From: an uncultured Gloeocapsa sp.
Lineage (GTDB): Bacteria; Cyanobacteriota; Cyanobacteriia; Cyanobacteriales; Gloeocapsaceae
Length of the DNA: 5,942 nt
Reading direction: 5' to 3'
NCBI GenBank assembly: GCA_937930495.1
Contig: CALGKL010000314.1
Location: forward strand, 1-5,942
Shown in pieces: positions 1 through 5,343 of the stretch. Each line of letters begins with the position of its first letter. Position 1 is the first letter of the stretch. Below the pieces are notes generated by a model, which searched no databases, was not told the DNA's origin, and saw nothing but the letters and a program-made list of their open reading frames with translations. A program made the translations under genes and the position numbers.

Positions 1-741
1 TGTGAATTAGTAGAATTAGGGAGTGGAAGTTCCACCAAAACCAGAATTTTATTAGACGCTTATCAGTCTTTAGATTATCCCTTATTTTATGTACCTATTG
101 ATGTTAGTAAAACGATTTTAGAAGAAACTATTCCTAAACTTTTACAGGAATATCCAACTCTAAGGATACATGGCTTAGTAAGCACTTATGAATTAGCTTT
201 AGCCAAGTTAGAATTTAGTGAGTTTCCTAAACGTTTAATTTGTTTTTTAGGAAGTACTTTAGGTAATTTTAATCAGGAAGAATGCGCTCTTTTTTTTAGG
301 GAAATCAAAACAGCATTAAGGGAAGGAGATTATTTTCTTTTGGGTATTGATTTACAAAAATCTCCTGAAATTATCAACGCAGCTTATAACGATAGTCAAG
401 GAGTAACCGCAGCTTTTAATCTGAATATGTTAGCCCATTTAAATGAACGTTTTGGGGGAAACTTTGATTTAGATTTGTTTGAACACAGAGCTTTTTATGA
501 TGAGAGAAAGTCTCAACTAGAGATGCACTTAGTAGCTAAAACCGACCAAAATGTTAGACTAGACGCCCTTGATTTAGAGATAAAATTTAGTCGGGGTGAA
601 ACTATTTTAACCGAAATTTCTCGTAAGTTTAACCTGAAAGAAATAAGCGAATATCTAGGAGAAAACCAGCTAAAAGTTTTATCTAGTTTTACAGATATTA
701 AAAAATGGTTTGGCTTATTATTATGTCAAAAGCAAGCTTAA
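1..741 (+). CDS. egtD: L-histidine N(alpha)-methyltransferase EgtD, 5'-truncated by the window edge
   Basis: EgtD transfers three methyl groups from SAM to the alpha-amino group of histidine, giving hercynine, the first step of ergothioneine synthesis in the cytoplasm. Frame 1 is open from base 1 to the TAA at 739-741, giving 246 visible residues; family members are about 320 residues, so roughly 75-80 N-terminal residues are missing. Visible landmarks are the SAM-binding motif ELGSGSSTKTR (residues 5-15), FLGSTLGNF (82-90), the AAYNDSQGVTAAFN block (127-140), EMHL (174-177) and TEISRKF near the C-terminus. By comparison with the mycobacterial enzyme, N89, Y129, E205 and S207 should be the histidine-binding residues, and all are present. 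The TTG at 340 is an internal codon, not a start. In cyanobacteria an EgtB-type sulfoxide synthase gene is often nearby, but any such gene lies outside this window. The gene converges on and overlaps the kinase gene by 4 bp. Identification is firm; the true start is not visible. Confidence 0.93.
   Translation, partial: CELVELGSGSSTKTRILLDAYQSLDYPLFYVPIDVSKTILEETIPKLLQEYPTLRIHGLVSTYELALAKLEFSEFPKRLICFLGSTLGNFNQEECALFFREIKTALREGDYFLLGIDLQKSPEIINAAYNDSQGVTAAFNLNMLAHLNERFGGNFDLDLFEHRAFYDERKSQLEMHLVAKTDQNVRLDALDLEIKFSRGETILTEISRKFNLKEISEYLGENQLKVLSSFTDIKKWFGLLLCQKQA
738..741. other. Overlapping convergent stop codons of egtD and the kinase gene
   Basis: The bases TTAA at 738-741 hold the TAA of egtD (739-741, plus) and the TAA of the kinase (738-740, minus). 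There is no intergenic space for a dedicated terminator, so each transcript probably runs into the other gene as antisense. The stop positions are read directly; the transcription consequence is inferred. Confidence 0.9.
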
Positions 742-2750
742 TCTTGGCGAGTTTTTTGTTTTTTACTACTTTTCCCCTTTTTCCCTGAGTTATTATTATC
801 TAAATTAACGTCAGAAATAGGGATGGTAAAATGGAATCGACTACCCTGATTTTTGCCTGAAGATTCAGCCCAAATTTTCCCCCCCCAAGTAGCAACGATT
901 TGACGACAGATAGCTAAACCTAAACCAGTTCCTCCGACACTGCGTCTGAGTGCACCTTCTTCCTGGTAAAAGCGGTCAAAAACCTTATCTAAACGATTGG
1001 GTTCGATTCCTCTACCGGTGTCGGAGACGGTGACTTCTAGGGTTTGGGGATTATAGCGACTGACAGAAATCGTTACTTCACCTTCCCTACCAGTGAATTT
1101 ACAAGCGTTGTCTAGGAGTTTAGCTAAAACCTCGACTAACCATTCGCCATCCACTTGGACTAAGGGTAAATCATCGGTAACTAAATTAGTAACCTGTGGC
1201 AACTCTTGAGTATGTAAACGCGCGCGCAAATGACTGAGGGATAATTCCACACATTCAGCTAGTGATAAAGGTTCGGGATTCCATTCCACCCTACCGCTTT
1301 CTAATTGGGAGAGGGTTAGAAAATCTTGGACGAGTTTACGCATTCTTTCAGCATCTTGCAAAGCAGTGTTAAGCATTACCTGACGCAATTCTGGAGACAT
1401 ATCGGGTTCAGTAGCTAAACTTTCCAGACAGACTTGAATTGTGGATAGGGGGGTGCGTAATTCGTGTCCAGTAATCGCCACCAGGTTGGAACGGGTACGG
1501 TCTAAAGCTTCTAGCTGTTGGTTGAGATCTTCTAGATTAGCGTAAGCTTCCGCTTGAATTAAGGCTACCGCGATTTGGGTGGCGATCGCATTGACTAAAG
1601 CGAGATCCTCTGGTTTCCAATTAGCTGGTGTTTCTTGACAGTGATGTAATTCCATCATCCCGAGTAATCGATCTTGATAGATCAGGGGAATCATTAACCA
1701 GGAAAAAATCGAGCAATTTGTAACTAGGTTTTGGAGGGTATTTTCTTGAGCATTTTGAATACGAGGATCTGTGGTGGTATCTTCAATAGTGAGAATATCT
1801 CTTAAAGTTTTTACTTCTTGGAAGAGAGGATTATTGCTTAAGGGCCAAATTTGGCCTTTAATAGAACTAATACCCTTGCTTTTAAACTCGTGATAGATTT
1901 GGGTTGAGGTGTCGTTTTCTTTACAACGATAGACCACACAGCGACAGACACCGAGTCCTTCCCCTAGCTTTTGTACTGCAACCTGTAGTATTTCTTCGGG
2001 ATCGAGCGATCGCCTAATAGCCTCGATAATCGAGTTGAGTAGTCGTTCTTTTTTCTCTTTAGCGGCGAGGAAGCGATTAGCTTTGAGTAATTTATATTGA
2101 CTTGCTTGTAGATAGGTCACCAAACGTTGGACAAAAGGATCTATCTGGGTGGTTTCTGGATTAACTTGGGGAGGATTGGGAGTAATCTGAAGATATCTTG
2201 CTTTTGCTTGTTTAATTTTTGCTGCCAATTCTGGTCTATAGGCTAAAATCCGTTTAAAGATAATTTTGGCTGCGGTTTGGGTTACCCTGCGGTCAAAGGT
2301 CCAGATTCCCTCAAATCTTCTACTATTATCGATAATTGAAGCGTCTAGTTGTTGGGTTGAAAATTTTCTTTCTCGACAGATTAGACAACTGGTGTATTGT
2401 TCAGCGATGATTACCAGATGCCATTCTTGGGCTAAACTATCCTCAGGAGCAAAAGCAATCTTTTCATAGATATCTGAGTTACTGCTAAAACTCGTTTCCG
2501 GTGCGGCTAAAATATAAACTTGATCGCTAATTTGTGCTAAACGCCTATATCGATGAGCTTCCTGTTTATAAAAGCGTTCTCGTTGAAAACTAGCGATAAT
2601 CAGAGGAGGGTAACTAACTCGAGTATTTGCTAAGATTTGGTCTTCCATCGCGTGGGAAAGTGCGATTAGGGAAGATTTAAAGTACATCTGGGGGTGTAAG
2701 TCGGTTCGAGTTTCTAATAACTCTGTTAAAACTGATGTTAGGATTTTCAT
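738..2750 (-). CDS. Sensor histidine kinase with DICT and GAF sensory domains
   Basis: A soluble 670-residue two-component sensor kinase with no obvious membrane segment. Domains in order: a DICT domain (about 1-180; SLIALSHAMEDQI near 28-40, the EGIWTFDRR stretch 147-155), a linker (180-240), a GAF domain (about 245-400), a short probable coiled coil (402-422), HisKA with H-box GHELRTPLS (428-436, phospho-acceptor H429), and HATPase_c with N-box LLDNACKF (545-552, N548), G1 DTGRGI (577-582), F-box FDRFY (591-595) and G2 GGTGLGLAI (606-614). All catalytic boxes are intact, so it should be an active kinase. After the catalytic domain comes a Lys/Ser-rich tail (about 650-670). DICT domains are known mainly from cyanobacterial and actinobacterial signalling proteins; their ligand is not established. 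The ATG at 2748-2750 is preferred because it begins the DICT homology and an in-frame stop lies 24 bases upstream (2775-2777); no good Shine-Dalgarno is visible. No response regulator is present in the window, so the partner is unknown. Three Cys (269, 271, 276) cluster at the start of the GAF domain. The architecture is certain; the signal is not. Confidence 0.93.
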   Translation of the reverse strand: MKILTSVLTELLETRTDLHPQMYFKSSLIALSHAMEDQILANTRVSYPPLIIASFQRERFYKQEAHRYRRLAQISDQVYILAAPETSFSSNSDIYEKIAFAPEDSLAQEWHLVIIAEQYTSCLICRERKFSTQQLDASIIDNSRRFEGIWTFDRRVTQTAAKIIFKRILAYRPELAAKIKQAKARYLQITPNPPQVNPETTQIDPFVQRLVTYLQASQYKLLKANRFLAAKEKKERLLNSIIEAIRRSLDPEEILQVAVQKLGEGLGVCRCVVYRCKENDTSTQIYHEFKSKGISSIKGQIWPLSNNPLFQEVKTLRDILTIEDTTTDPRIQNAQENTLQNLVTNCSIFSWLMIPLIYQDRLLGMMELHHCQETPANWKPEDLALVNAIATQIAVALIQAEAYANLEDLNQQLEALDRTRSNLVAITGHELRTPLSTIQVCLESLATEPDMSPELRQVMLNTALQDAERMRKLVQDFLTLSQLESGRVEWNPEPLSLAECVELSLSHLRARLHTQELPQVTNLVTDDLPLVQVDGEWLVEVLAKLLDNACKFTGREGEVTISVSRYNPQTLEVTVSDTGRGIEPNRLDKVFDRFYQEEGALRRSVGGTGLGLAICRQIVATWGGKIWAESSGKNQGSRFHFTIPISDVNLDNNNSGKKGKSSKKQKTRQD
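1582..1589. repeat. HIP1 palindrome GCGATCGC (site 1 of 7)
   Basis: Exact octamer GCGATCGC inside the GAF-coding part of the kinase gene. Seven exact copies occur in the window, far above chance, which is the main base-level sign of a cyanobacterial chromosome. The sites are probably maintained genome-wide and not gene-specific. Confidence 0.9.
2006..2013. repeat. HIP1 palindrome (site 2 of 7)
   Basis: Exact GCGATCGC in the kinase gene, in the codons just before the GAF domain (around the RRSLD residues). Confidence 0.9.
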
Positions 2751-2839
2751 CGACAGTTGCTTTCGATTGTACCCTCAAAACGGTATGATTATTGTTTTCT
2801 ATTTTAGCCTAGGATTACTACTTATCTGAGGTGCGCTCG
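2751..2839. promoter_or_regulatory. Divergent intergenic region, probable promoters of the kinase and SGNH genes
   Basis: This 89-bp gap separates the start codons of two divergent genes and must hold or lie close to their 5' signals. On the plus strand TATGAT at 2784-2789 resembles a -10 element for the SGNH gene, but no good -35 is found at 17 bp (2761-2766 reads TTTCGA). On the minus strand TACAAT (2766-2771) and TAAAAT (2800-2805) are possible -10 elements for the kinase; neither has a convincing -35. The opposing candidates lie within about 40 bp, so transcription of the two genes may interfere. No clear operator palindrome is visible. The promoter role follows from position; the exact hexamers are tentative. 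Confidence 0.4.
2828..2831 (+). promoter_or_regulatory. Ribosome binding site of the SGNH gene (decides the start)
   Basis: GAGG at 2828-2831 sits 8 bases before the ATG at 2840, the normal Shine-Dalgarno distance. A GTG at 2831 in the same frame would begin within this motif and would lack its own site, so the ATG at 2840 is taken as the start. Confidence 0.65.
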
Positions 2840-3754
2840 ATGAAGTTACTCTGGCTCTTTTTACTGCTAATTGTGGGATTAGAAGTGGGATTGCGTTGGT
2901 TTCTGGGTTTAGGAAACCCTTTACTATATATACCTGATGAGGAAATTGGTTATTTACTCGCTCCTAATCAACGTGTGCACCGTCGTGGTAATTTAATTGT
3001 TATTAATCAGTATTCTCAAAGAAACGAAAATCTTACTCAATCTTTACCTGAGTTGCGTATTTTACTTTTAGGAGATTCGATCGCTAATGGTGGTTGGTGG
3101 ACTAATCAAGATCAGACTATCTCGGCGCTGTTAGAGGTTAAACTGGAACAGGAGTTAGGTATTGAGGTTGAGGTCCTTAACGCTTCTGCTAATTCTTGGG
3201 GACCCCGTAATCAGTTAGCTTATCTGCAAAAATATGGCACTTTTGAGTCACAGATAGTTATTCTCTTACTCAATACCGATGATTTTTTTGCGATCGCTCC
3301 TAATTCTTTCCCGGTGGGTAAAACTAAACACTATCCTAATCAAAGACCGCTGTTAGCTCTTGGGGAATTACTGGCTAACTTTCTCCCTCAGGCTACTCTA
3401 CCAGAGATGGAACTGGCTAATCAAGAACCGGGCGATCGCGTTGGCTTTAATTTAACCGCTATCGAACAAATACACCAATTTAGCCAAGAAAACAAGGCTC
3501 AACTAATTATAGCTCTTACTCCCTTAGAGCGAGAATCTTTATCTAGGAGTAAAGAACATGAAATCAAAGCGCGTCAGCGTTTAGATTCTTTGGTATCCTC
3601 TTTAGGAGTATCCTATCTTGATTTTTTGCCTCTTTTTCAACAGGTTGATTCTCCTGATTCCCTCTATTGGGATCATATCCATCTCAATGGGAATGGGAAT
3701 AAATTTTTGGTTGATCAGTTAACCGTACCAATCTTAAATATGTTAGCGGGTTAA
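2840..3754 (+). CDS. Membrane-anchored SGNH/GDSL-type hydrolase family protein
   Basis: A 304-residue protein starting MKLLWLFLLLIVGLEVGLRW: a short hydrophobic N-terminal segment (about 3-20) predicts a signal anchor or uncleaved signal peptide with the rest on the outer face of the plasma membrane. The body has the SGNH order: block I LLLGDSIANGG with nucleophile S80, a block II-like NASANSWGPRNQLAYL stretch (G121), block III as LLNTDDF (145-149 region), and block V YWDHIHLNGNGN with D278 and H281. Such proteins are esterases, acyl-hydrolases or acetyl-transfer enzymes on lipids or polysaccharides; the substrate here cannot be told. Odd point: block III is normally GxND, and here the position of the oxyanion-hole Asn is Asp (D147). 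The gene is monocistronic in the window, divergent from the kinase and convergent with the transporter (2 bp between stops). Start choice rests on the GAGG 8 bases upstream; a GTG start at 2831 would add three residues. Family assignment is good; activity is unproven. Confidence 0.85.
   Translation: MKLLWLFLLLIVGLEVGLRWFLGLGNPLLYIPDEEIGYLLAPNQRVHRRGNLIVINQYSQRNENLTQSLPELRILLLGDSIANGGWWTNQDQTISALLEVKLEQELGIEVEVLNASANSWGPRNQLAYLQKYGTFESQIVILLLNTDDFFAIAPNSFPVGKTKHYPNQRPLLALGELLANFLPQATLPEMELANQEPGDRVGFNLTAIEQIHQFSQENKAQLIIALTPLERESLSRSKEHEIKARQRLDSLVSSLGVSYLDFLPLFQQVDSPDSLYWDHIHLNGNGNKFLVDQLTVPILNMLAG
3290..3297. repeat. HIP1 palindrome (site 3 of 7)
   Basis: Exact GCGATCGC in the SGNH gene, just after block III, encoding the Ala-Ile-Ala of DDFFAIAP. 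Confidence 0.9.
3432..3439. repeat. HIP1 palindrome (site 4 of 7)
   Basis: Exact GCGATCGC in the SGNH gene, encoding the Gly-Asp-Arg of EPGDRVGF; it lies only 142 bases from site 3. Confidence 0.9.
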
Positions 3755-3756
3755 CA

Positions 3757-5340
3757 TCAAAGGGATTGACGTGTCTTTTCTTGTAACTGTAAACGGATTT
3801 GATTATGAAAATCCTGAGTAATCGGATAAAAACGCGCCAAAATTAAACCACAGAGCAAAAATAATGCAGGAAGAACAGATATAACTATTCTAATCGCCTC
3901 TAAAGCGCTAGGAGGTTGTAGAGGTATCTCTCCTCCCGGTGTTTGTTCGATAAATCCGGCGAAGTCTAAAACTACTCCTACGAGAAATAAGGCTAAGGCT
4001 AAACAGACTTTTTGGGCAAATACCATAAAACTATAAAAAATACCTTCTCGTCTTTTTCCTGTCCTTAATTCGTCCAATTCAATCACATCTGGTAACATTG
4101 ACCAAGGGATTAAAGAAGCTACGGAAAGACCGCAACCAGCGAGAATAGCTAAGATGTATAGTAAACCGTATTGAAGGGGTTGGATTAACCATAAACCGAT
4201 TTGAGCGATAATCCAAATACCAACTCCTAGATAATAAGTCATTTTTTTCCCATAGCGATCGCTCACCTGTTTCCAGACAAACAACATCACTAATGCTGTT
4301 CCTTGTACTGCTAGTGCAACTTTAGGAAATTCGCCAACGGGTAAACCCATCCAACTGACGACAAAATAAATCAAAATCGACCCGGTTAACTGTACACTTA
4401 ACCAAGAAAACAGATAAATACCGATGACGTATAAAAAAGGTCGATTTTCTAAAATAGTTTTGACCTGTTCCCTCAAAGTTAGTGAAGCTTCCTCTGTAGG
4501 TAAAGGGTTATTTTCTTTACAAAGATGGGATTCTAGGGGTGCAAAAATCATCGTTATCCCAAACAGGGTTAATTCCAGGGTAATAATCCCGATGATCAGG
4601 GTCATTAATCTCGGTTGTTGGGTGATTAAAGCCACAGCGATCGCTCCTAGTCCGAGTATAATTACACCTATACCCACTAATTTTTTTTGTTGTTGGTTAA
4701 AAATGGGATTTTTAGCTCTTTCCGGTACGCGTAAAGCACACCACAAGATAGCTATAATCGAAATTACCCCACAGATTAACCCCAAGGTTAAATATTGTCG
4801 TTGGGGATCATCCGGGTATTGTTGAAATACCAATCCTGCTAGAATCAGAGAGAAAATCCCTCCACCGAGAGAAAAAGCCATCCGAAAACTATTGAGACTG
4901 GTACGCTCGTTGTAGTCTCTAGTTAATTCCGGAGTTAAGGCGCCATAGGGAAGACTGACGATAGTATAAACAGTATTAAATAACAGAGCAACAACTACAT
5001 AGTACCAAAATAAAGACATTACTCCCCAATCTGGTACTAACCAATGGCAAAAAAACAATACTCCAAAGGGAATCGCACCTCCTAAGATCCAGGGGAGACG
5101 ACGTCCCCATTTTGAGGTAGTGCGATCGCTTAATATGCCGATCACTGGATCATTGATCGCGTCATAAATCTTGCCAATCGCTAGAATCATACCAGCTAAT
5201 CCCGCGGGTATTCCTGCTACATTGGTAAAAAAGAATAATAAAAAAAATACCAATAGATTAGCGGTAATTGCTGGTGCAAAATCCCCCGCCCCGAAGGCTA
5301 TTTTTGTAGTTAGATATAACTTTTCTTTCTCGGTATTCAT
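3757..5340 (-). CDS. GPH-family (MelB-like) MFS cation symporter, cotranscribed with arsS
   Basis: A 527-residue inner-membrane transporter of the glycoside-pentoside-hexuronide:cation symporter family. Diagnostic sites are GAGDFAPAI in helix 1 (D20), IYDAINDPVIGILSDRT in helix 2 and the following loop, with D60, N63 and D64 at the positions of MelB D55, N58 and D59, then WGRRLPWILGGAIPFG, and in helix 11 a Lys (K444) matching MelB K377. The cation-coupling set is therefore kept. MelB's sugar-binding D124 appears replaced by S129 (TIVSLPYGALTPELT), so the substrate probably differs from melibiose. By eye there are about 14 hydrophobic helices: six in the N-half (to about 204), two extra ones (about 221-240 and 245-268), and six in the C-half (302-504). 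Usual family members have about 460 residues and 12 helices. The ATG at 5338-5340 directly follows the arsS stop with no spacer and no strong Shine-Dalgarno, suggesting translational reinitiation. Context points to an arsenosugar-related or other sugar/nucleoside substrate, by inference only. Confidence 0.9.
   Translation of the reverse strand: MNTEKEKLYLTTKIAFGAGDFAPAITANLLVFFLLFFFTNVAGIPAGLAGMILAIGKIYDAINDPVIGILSDRTTSKWGRRLPWILGGAIPFGVLFFCHWLVPDWGVMSLFWYYVVVALLFNTVYTIVSLPYGALTPELTRDYNERTSLNSFRMAFSLGGGIFSLILAGLVFQQYPDDPQRQYLTLGLICGVISIIAILWCALRVPERAKNPIFNQQQKKLVGIGVIILGLGAIAVALITQQPRLMTLIIGIITLELTLFGITMIFAPLESHLCKENNPLPTEEASLTLREQVKTILENRPFLYVIGIYLFSWLSVQLTGSILIYFVVSWMGLPVGEFPKVALAVQGTALVMLFVWKQVSDRYGKKMTYYLGVGIWIIAQIGLWLIQPLQYGLLYILAILAGCGLSVASLIPWSMLPDVIELDELRTGKRREGIFYSFMVFAQKVCLALALFLVGVVLDFAGFIEQTPGGEIPLQPPSALEAIRIVISVLPALFLLCGLILARFYPITQDFHNQIRLQLQEKTRQSL
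4255..4262. repeat. HIP1 palindrome (site 5 of 7)
   Basis: Exact GCGATCGC (extended to AGCGATCGCT) in the transporter gene at the VSDRYGKK loop after helix 8 of the usual 12. Confidence 0.9.
4637..4644. repeat. HIP1 palindrome (site 6 of 7)
   Basis: Exact GCGATCGC (extended to AGCGATCGCT) in the transporter gene, within the first helix of the apparent two-helix insertion, so this insert shares the host's HIP1 signature. Confidence 0.9.
5122..5129. repeat. HIP1 palindrome (site 7 of 7)
   Basis: Exact GCGATCGC in the transporter gene at the conserved LSDRT motif after helix 2. Confidence 0.9.
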
Positions 5341-5343
5341 TTA
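5338..5343 (-). promoter_or_regulatory. arsS stop / transporter start junction (TAAATG), likely translational coupling
   Basis: Read on the minus strand, the arsS stop TAA (5343-5341) is followed at once by the transporter ATG (5340-5338). No purine-rich site at the normal distance is evident in the arsS tail; the nearest G-rich run is the GGTGGTG of its Gly-Gly codons. The arrangement is seen directly; reinitiation by the same ribosome is inferred. Confidence 0.6.

Noticed and set aside
340..741. A separate 133-codon gene starting at TTG 340
   Set aside because: The same frame is open from base 1 and the upstream residues are clear EgtD motifs, so this is the C-terminal part of egtD.
741..779. 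T-rich stretch after egtD as a rho-independent terminator
   Set aside because: Only a 4-bp CAAG/CTTG stem precedes it, and the T-runs are the Lys codons of the kinase tail on the other strand.
1550..2010. Kinase GAF domain as a bilin-binding photoreceptor (CBCR or phytochrome)
   Set aside because: The chromophore Cys-His pair and flanking motifs of bilin GAF domains are not seen; the Cys residues lie in a different strand.
2266..2469. Plus-strand reading frame of 67 codons
   Set aside because: It lies wholly antisense to the DICT-coding part of the kinase, has no family resemblance and no ribosome binding site that stands out.
2831..2839. GTG start for the SGNH gene at 2831
   Set aside because: It overlaps the GAGG that is well placed for the ATG at 2840, and the three added residues carry no recognisable homology.
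3688..3702. Short tandem AATGGG repeat
   Set aside because: It encodes the Asn-Gly-Asn-Gly-Asn of SGNH block V and is explained by the protein sequence.
4424..4825. Plus-strand reading frame of 133 codons
   Set aside because: Antisense shadow of the transporter gene; its residues show no motif, while the opposite strand has clear GPH signatures.
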